From positions 23,302,787-23,366,786 of the forward strand of contig CM119264.1 in the NCBI GenBank assembly GCA_051294375.1: a DNA stretch of 64,000 nucleotides. The letters are read 5' to 3'. Shown in pieces: positions 24,670-36,416 of this stretch. Under the pieces are notes generated by a model. It saw nothing but the letters and a program-made list of their open reading frames with translations. It was not told the DNA's origin and did not search any database. The position numbers and the translations under genes are program-made. Source of the stretch: Paraspadella gotoi (taxonomy: Eukaryota > Chaetognatha). Position 1 is the stretch's first letter. Each line of letters starts with the position of its first letter.

Positions 24670-25765
24670 CTAGAGGGCAGGGAAGGGCGTGGTAAAGCGG
24701 ACGAGGAATGTAATTCGGGTAGAGAGAGAGCGGGAGGGCGAGCGGAAGGGGTTAGTGGGGAAAGAAGAAACAGGGAGAGGATGTCGGGACTTGCGGAAAT
24801 TGTAAGGGTGATGGGGACTGAGTGAGAAAAGTGCGCGTGTCAAAAGACGAAAGAAAATTTCCAGGGATAAAAACGCCAAATACTCGAAGAAAAAGTAAGT
24901 TGTTCGTTAAAAAAAACTTTTGCCCTATATAATATTATAATTATAATAAAATTGATCCTACTTGTCTTTCATGCCATTTTTCGACGTCCAACTGTGCTAC
25001 TTCGGCTGACCCACTTCAAACTTATTTCTCGTAAATACAGCGTGAGCTCTTTTTGACGCGTTCGCTCCACTTACGGTTTCTCGTTTGTCATCCGCTCTTT
25101 CATTTATGCGTTTAGACGTTCATTAGATGTTTTCATGTAATTAACCAACTTGATTTATTTTTCGTTTCATTATTTTTTTCTCCTGTCATAATTTTCATCA
25201 ATGACAATCACCTTTCCTGTCCGACATATTCCGCAAAAGAGGAAGAAAAATCTCAAAACTGTGGACAACATGAATTTGCTAATTGACAGAAGATTTTTTT
25301 TTTTAGGTAATGAAAACATCCCTGCACTTTCCTAATAAACGAACGTTCCAACTTTTTTGCAAAAATTTCCAATCTTCCGATTTCTCTCTCTCGGCCTTTT
25401 TCAGAAAAATAAGGTTATCTAGTACTTAGTTCGCGTCAAATAATTAATAAATATAAATTAATTAGGCGAAATTCGCTTTAAATTCGCTCGAATGGCGGAA
25501 AAAACATTTTTAACATCGAAACATTTTTTTCCGTAGTTTTTAATATTTAAAAATTAAAGTTTTGATGGATAGCTTCAAATTTTTTTTTTTAGGAAATCTT
25601 GTAAAAGAAATTTTTCATATACTTATAAGTCAAATTTTTGTAGCGATCCGTCAGAAATAGGCGTCGGATATTGTCGGATATTCATCCGTTGCACATTGGT
25701 TCTAGACGTGCACGATTACAAACCATAGTCACCAACTACAGCTCCAGCGTTTCATCCGGACTCAC

Positions 25766-26013
25766 CGAGTATCTTGGAGATGTTGGAGTTGTGCATGTCC
25801 GGACACGCCTTGAGGATCTTGCGCCTCTCGTCCTTCGCCCACACCATGAACGCGTTCATCGGCCTCTTGATGTGCGGCTTCTTGTCCGCGCCGGGCGTCG
25901 GGTCGGCGGCGGCGCCCACCGACGTAGCCGCCCCGCGCGGCCGCCATCGCCGCCGGAATTGGTATGGACCGATCCCTTCCGGCGCGGATAATTTTGGCGC
26001 CGAACATTTTTTC
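25766..26013 (-). CDS. SoxD: SoxD HMG-box exon F, second copy in block C1
   Basis: This is a second copy of the HMG exon, 5.4 kb from the first. Here the box reads cleanly: [20 protein letters not shown], then [20 protein letters not shown], followed by the donor GTGAGT. The box contacts the DNA minor groove and bends it; PMNAFMVW is the hallmark of Sox HMG domains, and ERRKIL plus [12 protein letters not shown] is typical of group D. Upstream, the frame [14 protein letters not shown] is out of register with the box, so at least one indel lies in the GC-rich stretch between them. The acceptor is altered to catg|G by one inserted base. The exon start is therefore placed by comparison with the other copy. 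Most likely this is the same genomic exon assembled twice. Confidence 0.8.
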
Positions 26014-26401
26014 CATGTTTTTTTTTGAGGGGCGCGGGAAGTGGGGTTGTTTTGGGGGTGGGGTGTTGAGGTAGGTTAGGGAGAGGGAAGGGGTGGTAGG
26101 GAAAGAAGATCGGTCAGTTTTAAAACTGTAGGATGTAAAAACTAAATATTGTTTGATTAAAAACTACCCTCGGCAAACAGTCGTATCTATACACATGATT
26201 TTAGACTAAAAAAAGTGTGGAAGTTTTAGTAAGAATTTTTAGTAATAAAATAATAAAGTGGTTCACATTCTTTTCTTACTAAAAATTCAAACCTTTACTA
26301 AAGCATATTGTCATTGCAATTGTTTATTTACATAGTAGATATTTCTATTAAAAGAAATACTTTAAACGTTACTCTAGACAAATCTCTTAATTCCTGCATA
26401 T

Positions 26402-27036
26402 TAAGGCGTAGTAAAATTTCTAAATTTAATTCTTTAATTAAAATTGCTAAAAGTGAGGATGACGAAAATCCCTCAAACTATCCTAATATTCATGCACATT
26501 TATGTAAATATCTCAACAAAGAATTTATACATAAATTTTAACAATTTACGCAGTAGGCCAATATTGATCTACTAGTACTAAACAATAAATTTTAAAATTT
26601 CAAAACAGTTTTTTTAAAGATTTTTTTTGCAGTATTTGGATTCGTCATAAAAAGTTGATAAAAAGAAATATAGACTCTTTTTTGAAAGAAATTTCGGCTT
26701 CATTAAGTGGGTCAAAAAATTAAAAAAAGGCTATTATTTTAAGCTGAAAATATAACTTTTTATATATTATAATGATAGTTTTTTTCAATTTTTAAGCCCA
26801 CTTATGAAATATTTTTTTAAAATTGATTTATATTTTCTTTATCAACTTTATGACGAAGTTTTCAAATCTGCAATTCAAAATAAGAAAAGCCTACTATTTG
26901 AAAATTTTTTGATTTTATAAGGATAGTACTATAAAATATAGAATATAGCCTAAGCTGCGAAAATTAAAAAACATAAAATTAATTTTTTTTACTTAGAATT
27001 AATTGACTTTTAGAATTTTCGTATGTAACTTTCACT
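26402..27036. mobile_element. Palindromic MITE, copy in block C1, right end lost
   Basis: Same element in the duplicate block. The left target-site copy CTGCATAT is at 26394-26401. The right end stops at TTTCACT, where a 25-N gap begins, so the palindrome probably broke the assembly here. Confidence 0.75.
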
Positions 27037-27061
27037 NNNNNNNNNNNNNNNNNNNNNNNNN
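27037..27061. other. Assembly gap (25 N)
   Basis: Fixed-length gap joining block C1 to block B2; it cuts the MITE. Confidence 0.99.
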
Positions 27062-27547
27062 AATTTTTAAAATTTCTTGCGAAACGTCGTAGCGGTGAAA
27101 TACTCAGGATTCCCAAAGCGATTGTCTCAAGAAAAGAAATTATTTTCCTCTCTCTCTCACTCTCTCTCTCTACTCTCTCTTCTCTCTCTCTCCTCTCTCT
27201 CTGCTCTCTCTCTTCTCTCTCTCTCTTCTCAACACACACTTGACTTCTGCAACACTGCAATTTAAATACTCGGTTTTTTGTTCAACTTTTTCTTTCCTTT
27301 AGAAATCTCTTTCTTTTCTCCCCTCCTTTCTTATCTCCGGGCTTTATTCTCTCTGTCTCTGATCTCTTTCTTCCTCTCTGTCTCTAAATTCTCCCCTCCT
27401 CCTTCTCTTAACGCTCACCCCTCTCTCTCTCAGCGACAATCTTCTCTCTCTCTGTGTTATCCATTCTTTTATTTTTCAATTTCTCCGTCCTTTATTTTCC
27501 TCCTACTCATCTCCATTCTCTCTCTCTCACTCTCTCTCTCTCTCTGT

Positions 27548-27590
<43 letters not shown>

Positions 27591-28407
27591 CCCTTCTTAT
27601 TTTTCCTCGATTTGTTCCTCTTCTTTTCAATTTTCAAGAGAATTCTTTCGCCATCGTCGGCCGTGGCAATCGCTCCGGATTGCGGAGGGGAAACAATTAA
27701 CGCTTCTCTGGGGTAGAGAAGATTAAAATCTTCGACAAAGGGAAGGAAGGGGAAGGGGGAAGAGGGAGAGAAGTGCGGAGTAGGAAAGGTTCAGCTCGGG
27801 AAAAAAGGGGAAATTAGAAAAGAGGTGCGCACGTAAAATTAGGAAATCTAGCAGTTGATTTTCTTACCAAAAATAAAGACAATGCATATTGTCACAAGGA
27901 TATTAGATTTAGAATAGATTTTGCATGAAGGCATGAATTGTTGTTTACTAAGTTAAAGAATTAAGGCAGACGATGAATATCGACTGAAACCAATTAAAAC
28001 CTCAAGCATGCGGAAATTTGAAATTAATTAATTTTATCTTCTATGAATTTACGATGACCGTTTTAAGGTAAGCGGAGAGCAGTCATGCCAGTCACAAAGT
28101 TCTTATTTTTTATATATTCACATTTTTAGCTTTTTTTCTTTTTTTCCCTTTTTTTTCTTAGGCGCAGATATTTCTTTTCTTTCTCTTCTTTTTCCCCATT
28201 CTGTTTTCTTTCTCGCCTGTTTTTTGATCTTTGCTTTCTATTTTGTCTTATGTTTTTTTTTCCTTGTTTTTTTCTTTTCTTGTTCCCTTTATTTGACCAT
28301 CAGGATTCTAAAGAGGCGCTTCTCTCCCGCTTGTCTCACATCCCTTCTTTCCTTCTCCCTAAGGATCAAAACAATTTCCATTTTCTGATAATTCCTTTCT
28401 CCTCTTC

Positions 28408-28410
28408 TCT

Positions 28411-28468
<58 letters not shown>
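28408..28468. repeat. (CT)n microsatellite
   Basis: Pure CT tract in block B2. The partner tract in B1 holds the gap at 11287-11501. Confidence 0.9.
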
Positions 28469-28471
<3 letters not shown>

Positions 28472-29261
28472 CCTACCTGCCCTGGATAAAAGTTAGCCTT
28501 TTCTCGCGCACCCAAACAGACATTCTCCCTTTCATTCGGCCCCTTACCCTTTCTCGCCATTTTGTTGCGAATGCCGAGATGACCCCGCCGGCAGCATAAC
28601 AATTTCAGAATCGGTTGCTTCTCGCTCTCCCTTCTCGCTCTCGCTCTCTCTCTCTCTCTCTCTCTATCCAACCCTGCGGCGCTGCAGAGCGACATCTGGA
28701 CAGCAGCTGCCAAAGATAAAATTACAAACAAAATGGCGACGAGTGGCGTTTGCCTTTTATTTCCTTTCTTTTCTTTCTTTTTCTTTTATTTCTTTTTATT
28801 TTTTGTATACATTTTTTGCAGCCTTTCTGTTTTGGGCATTGGAAAAAAAAGTGAGGGGTGGCAAGGATTTGGAGTATTATAGATTTTTGACCAGAGTTGT
28901 CGGGAGAGATTGCGAGGGATAGCCAGACGTTGTGGATAGGAAAAAAATTCTATATACTAATATAGAAATAAGCTTTATTTTCGTGAGTTTATGACCGAAA
29001 CAAGCAAATGAGGCAAATCGCGCGAAACAGCCGAAAAAAATTATTTTTATGCCCTGGGGCCTTTTTTCGAAAAAACTAAAGCATATATTAAGCAAGCTTA
29101 GAAAGTTACATGTATGTTAAATGATAAACATAATTGTGCCAACAAAGCGATCAATCGTCACTCACTTCTCCTGATTCACCCATCTTCACAACATTCACCC
29201 CCAGTTCCCCCCCCCCACATTTCTCGGCGACGAGCCGAACAAAAAAGAGAGGACGGTCCAT

Positions 29262-29410
29262 TCTAGTTTCTCCGGGCATCGAGCAAGCGGGGCATTCGGA
29301 CTCGGTTAGCGCGGGCGTCGGGGCGGGCGCCTAGCGGGCATCGGGCGCAGCGTGGGCCGGGGGCGTTCGGGTGCCAGGCGGGGCGCGTTCGGGCGCCGAA
29401 GCAGGCGATT
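29262..29410. repeat. GC-rich degenerate repeat
   Basis: Imperfect units of the type GGGCATCGGGCG or GGGCGTCGGGGCG in otherwise AT-rich surroundings. The partner copy in block B1 is cut by a gap at 12614. Confidence 0.5.
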
Positions 29411-29659
29411 TCTGAAGCGTTTTTTTTGGCCAAAAAGGCCTCAAAGCAGCGCATTAGATTGATCGCCGATCAGTAGGAGAGAAGAGAGCAGAGAGAGGGA
29501 GAGTAGAGAGAGGAGGAGAGAGAAGAGAGAGTTGAGAGAGAGAGAGAGAGAGAGAGAGACGGGAAGAGAGAGAGAGAGAAGGGGCAAGAATCAAGAGAAC
29601 TCAAAGGCCATTGTGCCTTTTGAAAATCGCCATCTTGATATGAGAAGATGAAAAAGGAT

Positions 29660-29785
29660 GACCGACGAAGTGATGGGCCCAAAGGCGAAGTTGGGGCGAA
29701 ATAAAGGACAAGTCATGGCGAAAGAAGAGGTGAAAGGAAGCGTAAGTAATGGCAAAGGTTAGGCTTAGTAGAGGCGAAATGTCTC
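29660..29785. repeat. Degenerate GGCGAAGT-type minisatellite
   Basis: Repeated GGCGAA/GACGAAGT...ATGG units of about 12-16 bp. The same array is at 12925-13042 in block B1. Confidence 0.5.
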
Positions 29786-29989
29786 ACGGAATGTTAAACG
29801 CATGCAAGTATGTACATCTTATCATCTATAGTTTAATAAGAAATGGATGCGAAAGAAGGAAGTTAGATGAAGAGTGCAAGAAAGGTACCCAGAAGAATAA
29901 GGGAGGTACAGGCGAAACAATAGTTTAGAACAAATCCTGCGCTTATGCGAACTGAAATGAGATTGCAACGTTTTGCGCGGGACAAAGAG

Positions 29990-30047
29990 ATTAAATAGAT
30001 GAGATGAGAGAGAGAAGCAGAAGAGAGAGAGAGAGAGTGAGAGAGAT

Positions 30048-30095
<48 letters not shown>
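29990..30095. repeat. GA tract between B2 and C2
   Basis: Interrupted (GA)n of about 100 bp in the short segment joining blocks B2 and C2. Confidence 0.8.
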
Positions 30096-30096
<1 letters not shown>

Positions 30097-31224
30097 ATGC
30101 AAGAAAAAAGATGCCGTGGAGGTTTCTAGAGGGCAGGAGAAGGGTGTGGTAAAGCGGACGAGAATGTAATTCGGGTAGAGAAGAGAGCGGGGAGGGCGCA
30201 GCGGAAGGGTTAGTGGGGAAAAGAGAAACAGGGAGAGGATGTCGGACTTCGGAAATTGTTAAGGTGTGATGGGGACTGAGTGAGAAAAGTGCGCGTGTCA
30301 AAAAGACGAAAGAAAATTTCCAGGGATAAAAACGCCAAATACTCGAAGAAAAGTAAGTTGTTCGTTAAAAAAAACTTTTGCCCTATATAAATTATAATTA
30401 TAATAAAATTAATCCTACTTGTCTTTCATGCCATTTTTCGACGTCCAACTGTGCTACTTCGCTGACCCACTTCAAACATCTTATTTCTCGTAAATACAGC
30501 GTGAGCTCTTTTTGACGCGTTCGCTCCACTTACGGTTTCTCGTTTGTCATCCGCTCTTTCATTTATGCGTTTAGACGTTCATTAGATGTTTTCATGTAAT
30601 TAACCAACTTGATATTTTTTCGTTTCATTATTTTTTTCTCCTGTCATAATTTTCATCAATGACAATCACCTTTCCTGTCCGACATATTCCGCAAAAGAGG
30701 AAGAAAAAATCTCAAAACTGTGGACAACATGAATTTGCTAATTGACAGAAGATTTTTTTTTAGGTAATGAAAACATCCCTGCACTTTCCTAATAAACGAA
30801 CGTTCCAACTTTTTTGCAAAAATTTCCAATCTTCCGATTTCTCTCTCTCGGCCTTTTTCAGAAAAATAAGGTTATCTAGTACTTAGTTCGCGTCAAATAA
30901 TTAAATAATATAAATTAATTAGGCGAAATCGCTTTAAATTTCGCTCGAATGCGGGAAAAACATTTTAACAATCGAAACATTTTTTTCCGTAGTTTTTAAT
31001 ATTTAAAAATTAAAGTTTTGCATGGATAGCTTCAAATTTTTTTTTTTAGGAAATCTTGTAAAAGAAATTTTTCATATACTTTATAAGTCAAATTTTTGTA
31101 AGCGATCCGTCAGAAATAGGCCGTCGGATATTGCGGATATTCATCCGTTGCACATTGGTTCTAGACGTGCACGATTACAAACCATAGTCACCAACTACAG
31201 CTCCAGCGTTTCATCCGGACTCAC

Positions 31225-31466
31225 CGAGTATCTTGGAGATGTTGGAGTTGTGCATGTCCGGACACCGCCTTGGGATTCTTGCGCCTTCTCGTTCCTTCGC
31301 CCACACCATGAACGCGTCATCGGCCTCTTGATGTGGCGGCTTCTTGTCCGCGCTGGCGTCGGGTCGGCGGCGGCGCCACCGGTACCGCCCCGCCGGCGCC
31401 GCCTCCGCCGGAATGAGTGGGACCGATCCCTTCCGGCGCGGATAATTTTGGCGCCGAACATTTTTC
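31225..31466 (-). CDS. SoxD: SoxD HMG-box exon F, copy in block C2
   Basis: This exon encodes the first half of the HMG DNA-binding box. Here the acceptor is intact (cag|GAAAAATG). Joined to exon E it reads [17 protein letters not shown], and the donor after CTC-G is GTGAGT. The box itself is disturbed relative to the other copy. One extra C lies between AAGCCG and CACATC, one A is missing in ATGACGCG, and there are extra bases around AAGATCCTC and GCGTGTCCG, so the frame shifts several times. These look like sequencing or polishing errors in GC-rich DNA, since the amino-acid signature is recoverable in pieces. The exon ends at KILG, inside the HMG box, a position also used by SoxD genes elsewhere. 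Length is 242 bp, 1 bp short of a multiple of three. Confidence 0.75.
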
Positions 31467-31849
31467 CTGTTTTTTTTTGGGGGGGGAAGTGGGGTTGTTT
31501 TGGGCGGGTGGGGTGTTGAGGAGGTTAGGGAGAGGAAGGGTGGTAGGGAAAGAAGATCGGTCTAGTTTTAAAACTGTAGGATGTAAAAACTAAATATTGT
31601 TTGATTAAAAACTACCCTCGGCAAACAGTCGTATCTATACACATGATTTAGACTAAAAAAAAGTGTGGAAGTTTTAGTAAGAATTTTTAGTAATAAAATA
31701 ATAAAGTGGTTCACATTCTTTCTTACTAAAAATTCAAACCTTTTACTAAAGCATTTTGTCATTGCAATTGTTATTTTACATAGTAGATATTTCTATTAAA
31801 AGAAATACTTTAAACGTTACTCTTAGACAAACTCTTAATTCCTGCATAT

Positions 31850-32447
31850 TAAGGCGTAGTAAAATTTCTAAATTTAACTTTAAATTAAAATTCTAAAAGT
31901 GAGGATACGAAACAACATTATATTAATGAACATTTATGTAATCAAAAAATTTATAATAAATTTTACAATTTACGCAGTAGGCCATATTTATACTAGTACT
32001 AAACCAATGAATGTTAAAATTTCAAAACAGTTTTTTTAAAGATTTTTTTGCAGATTTGGATTCGTCATAAAAAGTTGATAAAAAGAAAATAACTCTTTTT
32101 TGAAAAATTCCTTCATTAAGTGGGTCAAAAATTAAAAAAAAAGCTATATTTAAGCTGAAAATTAACTTTTTATATATTAAATATAGTTTTTTTAATTTTT
32201 AACCCACTTTAATGAAATATTTTTTTAAAATGATTTATATTTTCTTTTATCAACTTTTGACGAAGATTTTCAAATCTGCAATCAAAATTTAAGAAAAGCC
32301 TACTTTTGAAAATTTTTGATTTTATAAGGATAGTACTATATATAAATATAGCCTACTGCGAAAATTAAAAAACATAAAATTAATTTTTTTTACTTAGAAT
32401 TAATTGACTTTTTTAGAATTTTCGTATGTAACTTTCACTACGCCTTA
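31850..32447. mobile_element. Palindromic MITE, hAT-like, complete copy
   Basis: Ends TAAGGCGTAGTAAAA on the left and, read in reverse complement, TAAGGCGTAGTGAAA on the right. Both flanks carry CTGCATAT (31842-31849 and 32448-32455), an 8-bp target-site duplication as made by hAT transposases. Inner parts are also inverted copies of each other (TTCGTCATAAAAAGTTGATA against TATCAACTTTTGACGAA), so almost the whole 598 bp can fold back. There is no coding capacity. Confidence 0.75.
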
Positions 32448-32540
32448 CTGCATATTCTTTCAAATCAGAAAAAAAAACAAGTTTTTGGTTTAACGCAAGA
32501 ACAGAAATAAGCCATTTCGGCCTCGTTTTGACTCTCAATT

Positions 32541-32567
32541 TTTCTCTCTCTCTCTCTTCCTCTCTCT

Positions 32568-32658
<91 letters not shown>

Positions 32659-32662
32659 CTCT
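32541..32662. repeat. (CT)n microsatellite
   Basis: Interrupted CT tract directly beyond the MITE copy in C2. Confidence 0.85.
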
Positions 32663-32899
32663 CTCCTCCCTCCCTCCATCTTCCCCTGGCTCTTTATTCA
32701 ATTTTTATTATTTTTTTTATTTCTTCAAATTCTGCAATTTGAGAAACGGTCTTTCATTCTCGTCCTTCTCTTTATGAGGCGTGAAAGGCGTCAATAATGT
32801 CGCCTCAAAACCGCGAATTACGTTTCGTCAATAAAGAAATAAATTTTTATCTTTTCCCTTTTCATTGGTCATTTATTCCGTCTTTCGAAAAGGGGCGGG

Positions 32900-33068
32900 N
32901 NNNNNNNNNNNNNNNNNNNNNNNNNNNNNNNNNNNNNNNNNNNNNNNNNNNNNNNNNNNNNNNNNNNNNNNNNNNNNNNNNNNNNNNNNNNNNNNNNNNN
33001 NNNNNNNNNNNNNNNNNNNNNNNNNNNNNNNNNNNNNNNNNNNNNNNNNNNNNNNNNNNNNNNNNNNN
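32900..33068. other. Assembly gap
   Basis: Run of N in the intron between exons E and F. Confidence 0.99.
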
Positions 33069-33625
33069 TCAGAGGTCGAATTTAAAAAAAAAAAAAAAGA
33101 ACATGAAAGAAAAATCTCCTTCTCAATTTCTAAAAATTATCCGTTAATTTGTTATTTGTTTGTTCGTTTCTCCGCGTATATTTACTTTATTTAATAAATT
33201 GTTTGTTTGTTTATCTACCTGGGTCGTTTAAATTAGGACCCAACGAAGTAATCGTGTGGTGACGCACGAACGAAAATGAATCGCAACTTGTCTCAATTAC
33301 TTTTTTTTACCTTACCCGAGTTTTTTTTCCATTTTTACTATTGAGGATTTCTTTCTGTTCTTTCTTCTTCCTTTCACTTCTTACTTTATTCTTCACCTTC
33401 TTCCTTGCTTCCTCTCCTCTAATTTTTTTTTCCTTTCTCCCCCATTTAATTTCCTCCATTCTCTCTCTCCTCCCTCCCTTCTACGCCTTCTTTCCTTTCT
33501 CTCCCTTCCTTCCTCCCTTTCCTCCTTCGTTCCTCCGAATCCCCCATTTTTCTTCCTCCATCAAAAATTGTCATTCGAATCTTTTTCTGACTTTGAATCT
33601 CAAATTTCGGTTCCGTCAAAAATTT

Positions 33626-33628
<3 letters not shown>

Positions 33629-33657
<29 letters not shown>

Positions 33658-33671
33658 GTCGACGTCGTCGT
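33629..33671. repeat. (GTC)n trinucleotide tract
   Basis: GTC triplets with two interruptions. Similar GAC/GTC tracts recur at 34190-34220, 35710-35755, 40764-40793, 47710-47765, 58993-59030, 63270-63303 and 63771-63800. Confidence 0.85.
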
Positions 33672-33839
33672 GATAGGGGGCGCAAAAAGGAAGGTTTTGC
33701 CCCCCTTTCAGTCAAACCCCCTTAGGCAATGTGCCCTCGCCCACCCTGAGACCAAAACCCTTGAATCTCAACCAACGAACATAATATAATATAATCAAAT
33801 TCCTCATTCCTGCATGCCCTGCTTCTAATACAACGCGCT

Positions 33840-33842
33840 CTC

Positions 33843-33900
<58 letters not shown>

Positions 33901-33922
33901 CTCTCTTCTCTCTCTCTCTCCC
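33840..33922. repeat. (CT)n microsatellite
   Basis: Interrupted CT tract in the intron between exons E and F. Confidence 0.85.
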
Positions 33923-36156
33923 CCACTCTCTCTCCCCGCCAACCGCCCTCTTCTCCCGACGCTCAGCGCCTCTCGCGACGAAAATTTCGGTTGAGGGTTT
34001 TTCTGTTGCGTCTTCCACCTGGAATCGTTTCTCGAATTGGCGCCGCCGCCGCGCCGCACGCCGCGTCGCACGCCGCCAGCCGCCCATCGCCTCTCCCGGC
34101 TCCGAAATCCTTTTGAAATCCGAAATGAAATAACCGCATCTTTCAATTTCACTTCTCCTTCAGTCATCGCATCGCGCAAAGAGGAAGAGGACGACGACGA
34201 GTCGACGACGACGACGACGATGAGGAAAAATTAGTTTAATCTCGAATACATACATACATATAGAACTTCTAAAAATGTCTTGCCGAGGACGAAGACGACG
34301 ACAAAACATTTGAAGAAGCCAAAGACAATGAAAGCGAAGATGTCTTTGAAGAAAACGAGACGACGACGATGACGCCAACGACGACAACGACGACAACATC
34401 GACGGCAAAATGATTCTCGGCGGACGAATTCAAACTTTTATCAGAGTTTTATCTCCGATTTAGAAGACGACAACCTTTCCCCTTTTCAACCACATCCATA
34501 ATTTCGAACGCTAACACGGTAACACCATTCTCAACATCTATCACTATAACCTAAGCTTCCGTCACCGGAACCTACGACTCTTGCATCATAGCGTTAATTT
34601 TATATAAAACAGCGTTAATTTTATCATCAGTCTTGGATTCTAGCGTCATTATTAATTTAATTATCATAAGTCTTGGATTCTAGCGTCATAGAAACTTTAA
34701 ATTCTGTCACCGCAACCTCTAATTCTGGCAACATAGTATTAAAAGCCGTCAATACAAATTGTCGGCGCCAAAATCTTCTCAGTCGCCACCCAAAGAATCA
34801 TTTAGGAACCTGGCGACCTTTTCATCTACTTTTATACCTTTTTTCAGTCCATAGACTTTAAATAATCAAGGCAAACGCCTTCACGTTTAACCACTCATCC
34901 ACCCCGATCCCCTTTCCTCCTCCCATTTCGTTTAATCCTTCCTTCCATCTTCTCTTTCGCCCAAATCAAATTTGTTTGTTAGGGCGAGAAATTTCCCTCC
35001 CATTTTCCATTTCATCCGCGAAAACCCTTTCACTACATCTGACCACAATCATTTCCTTCACATCAGCCATCATTCTAATAATATTACAACTTATCTTCAA
35101 CATCTCACCCCATCGACCCCGAGTCACCTTCGCCATTCTCCAACCCCAGACCCAAACACATCACCTTGTCTGTTTTGTTATTGGGTCGTAAAACTAATCA
35201 CCGTCTCTCTCTCTATCTCTTTCAACCGCGCGTCGCGACGAAATTCCGAGTTTTGAAAATTCGCAAATACCGCAACCACGAGTCGCGACGTCTGGGACGA
35301 AGGCTCCCACCGTTTTATATCTTCCCTTTTTATCTCCTCATTTATTTTCGTTTATTAAGTTGTGATCTTTTTCGATCGCGCGTCTACTCCGAGAGAGAAT
35401 GAAGGCGGGTGTCACTGAAATTTTATTTTACTGTATATCATATTGGCCTTTCCCGTTTCTTCAGTCTTATATAATCTTTATACTGATATTTTTCCTTTAC
35501 TTATCTTTTCTATTACTTCCTTTTCTTTTTCTCTTTTACTTTCCTCCCTTGCGTTTTTCTGCGCCATTACGCGTTATACTCTTTACCCTTTCTTCTCTCT
35601 TCTTCTCCGTCTCTTTCTTCCCAGCCTCCTCCCCTCTCCTTCCTCTCATCCTTTCCTCCATTTTCCGGGTCATTTGGCATCAATTTTCTTGCCCCTCGGA
35701 GAACAAAGGTGGCGACGACGACGACGACGATGACAAAATCGACGACGACGACGACGATAACGACGTCGAAAATCGTTTTTCATTCTCTTTTTTTCTTCTC
35801 TCTTTCGGTTCTCCTTTCTCCGCTGTCCGACCGCCGACACATTATGGGCCCATGAGCGCGACGACCCGTGGAGAACCTTTGGTCTCGGCCGGGTAAGTTC
35901 GATCGCGGAGGGAGCGGGATCCCTTCACTTACCCTTTTCTTTTCACGGACGTCGGCTCATTACTGTGAATGTCACCAAAGACACAACTATCACAAGTCTC
36001 ACTAGTGAGTAGTACCAAAACGAAGGCCGGATAGTTGTCGGACGCCGGAAGCCTTGCCCCGCCCACCCTTTTCTTCACCGCGCCCCCTTTCCGCTTCCGT
36101 CGACCGTCTTCCATTATTTCCCCATTCATTGCATAAACATTGTTTTCTGAAAGCGA

Positions 36157-36228
36157 TGACCCGCGAATGACCCAAGAATGAACGAAGGGTGACCCGAGAA
36201 TGACCCGAGTTTGACCCGACTTTGACCT
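36157..36228. repeat. 11-bp array of TGACCC half-sites
   Basis: TGACCC occurs at 36157, 36168, 36190, 36201 and 36212, TGACCT at 36223, with a decayed unit (TGAACG) at 36179, giving a period of exactly 11 bp. TGACCC/T is the reverse complement of the nuclear-receptor half-site RGGTCA. The array may just be a short minisatellite. Confidence 0.6.
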
Positions 36229-36321
36229 CTGGGAAGATCGTCCAACGTTTTGGTCTTTGAGAAAACATATCGAATTTTTGGCTTCGGGAAAGAGAGAAAA
36301 AAAACAATGGAAAAAAGAAAA

Positions 36322-36360
36322 AGAATGAAAGAATGAAAGAATGAAAGAATGAAAGAATGA

Positions 36361-36415
<55 letters not shown>
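36322..36415. repeat. GAATGAAA / GAAA tetranucleotide array
   Basis: GAAAGAAT units pass into a pure (GAAA)n run. Confidence 0.9.

Positions 36416-36416
<1 letters not shown>

Larger units (their letters stand above)
24670..27036. repeat. Duplicated block C, copy 1 (carries HMG exon)
   Basis: Colinear with 30127-32440, beginning CTAGAGGGCAGG on both. It is bounded on both sides by 25-N gaps, so it is a separate contig placed in the scaffold. It contains exon F and a MITE truncated at the right gap. Confidence 0.9.
27062..29965. repeat. Duplicated block B, copy 2
   Basis: More complete version of block B, with no N run inside. It includes CT tracts, a GC-rich degenerate repeat at 29262-29410 and an imperfect GGCGAAGTAATGG-type repeat at about 29660-29785. 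No recognisable coding exon. Confidence 0.85.
30127..32460. repeat. Duplicated block C, copy 2 (carries HMG exon)
   Basis: Continuous with block B2 on its left and with the SoxD intron leading to exon E on its right, so this copy is better anchored in the gene than C1. It contains exon F and the complete MITE. Confidence 0.9.

Noticed and set aside
33960-34130. GC-rich Ala/Arg-rich frame on the minus strand between exons E and F, a possible cassette exon.
   Set aside because: Exons E and F already join in matching phase, and no acceptor with a pyrimidine tract precedes this patch.
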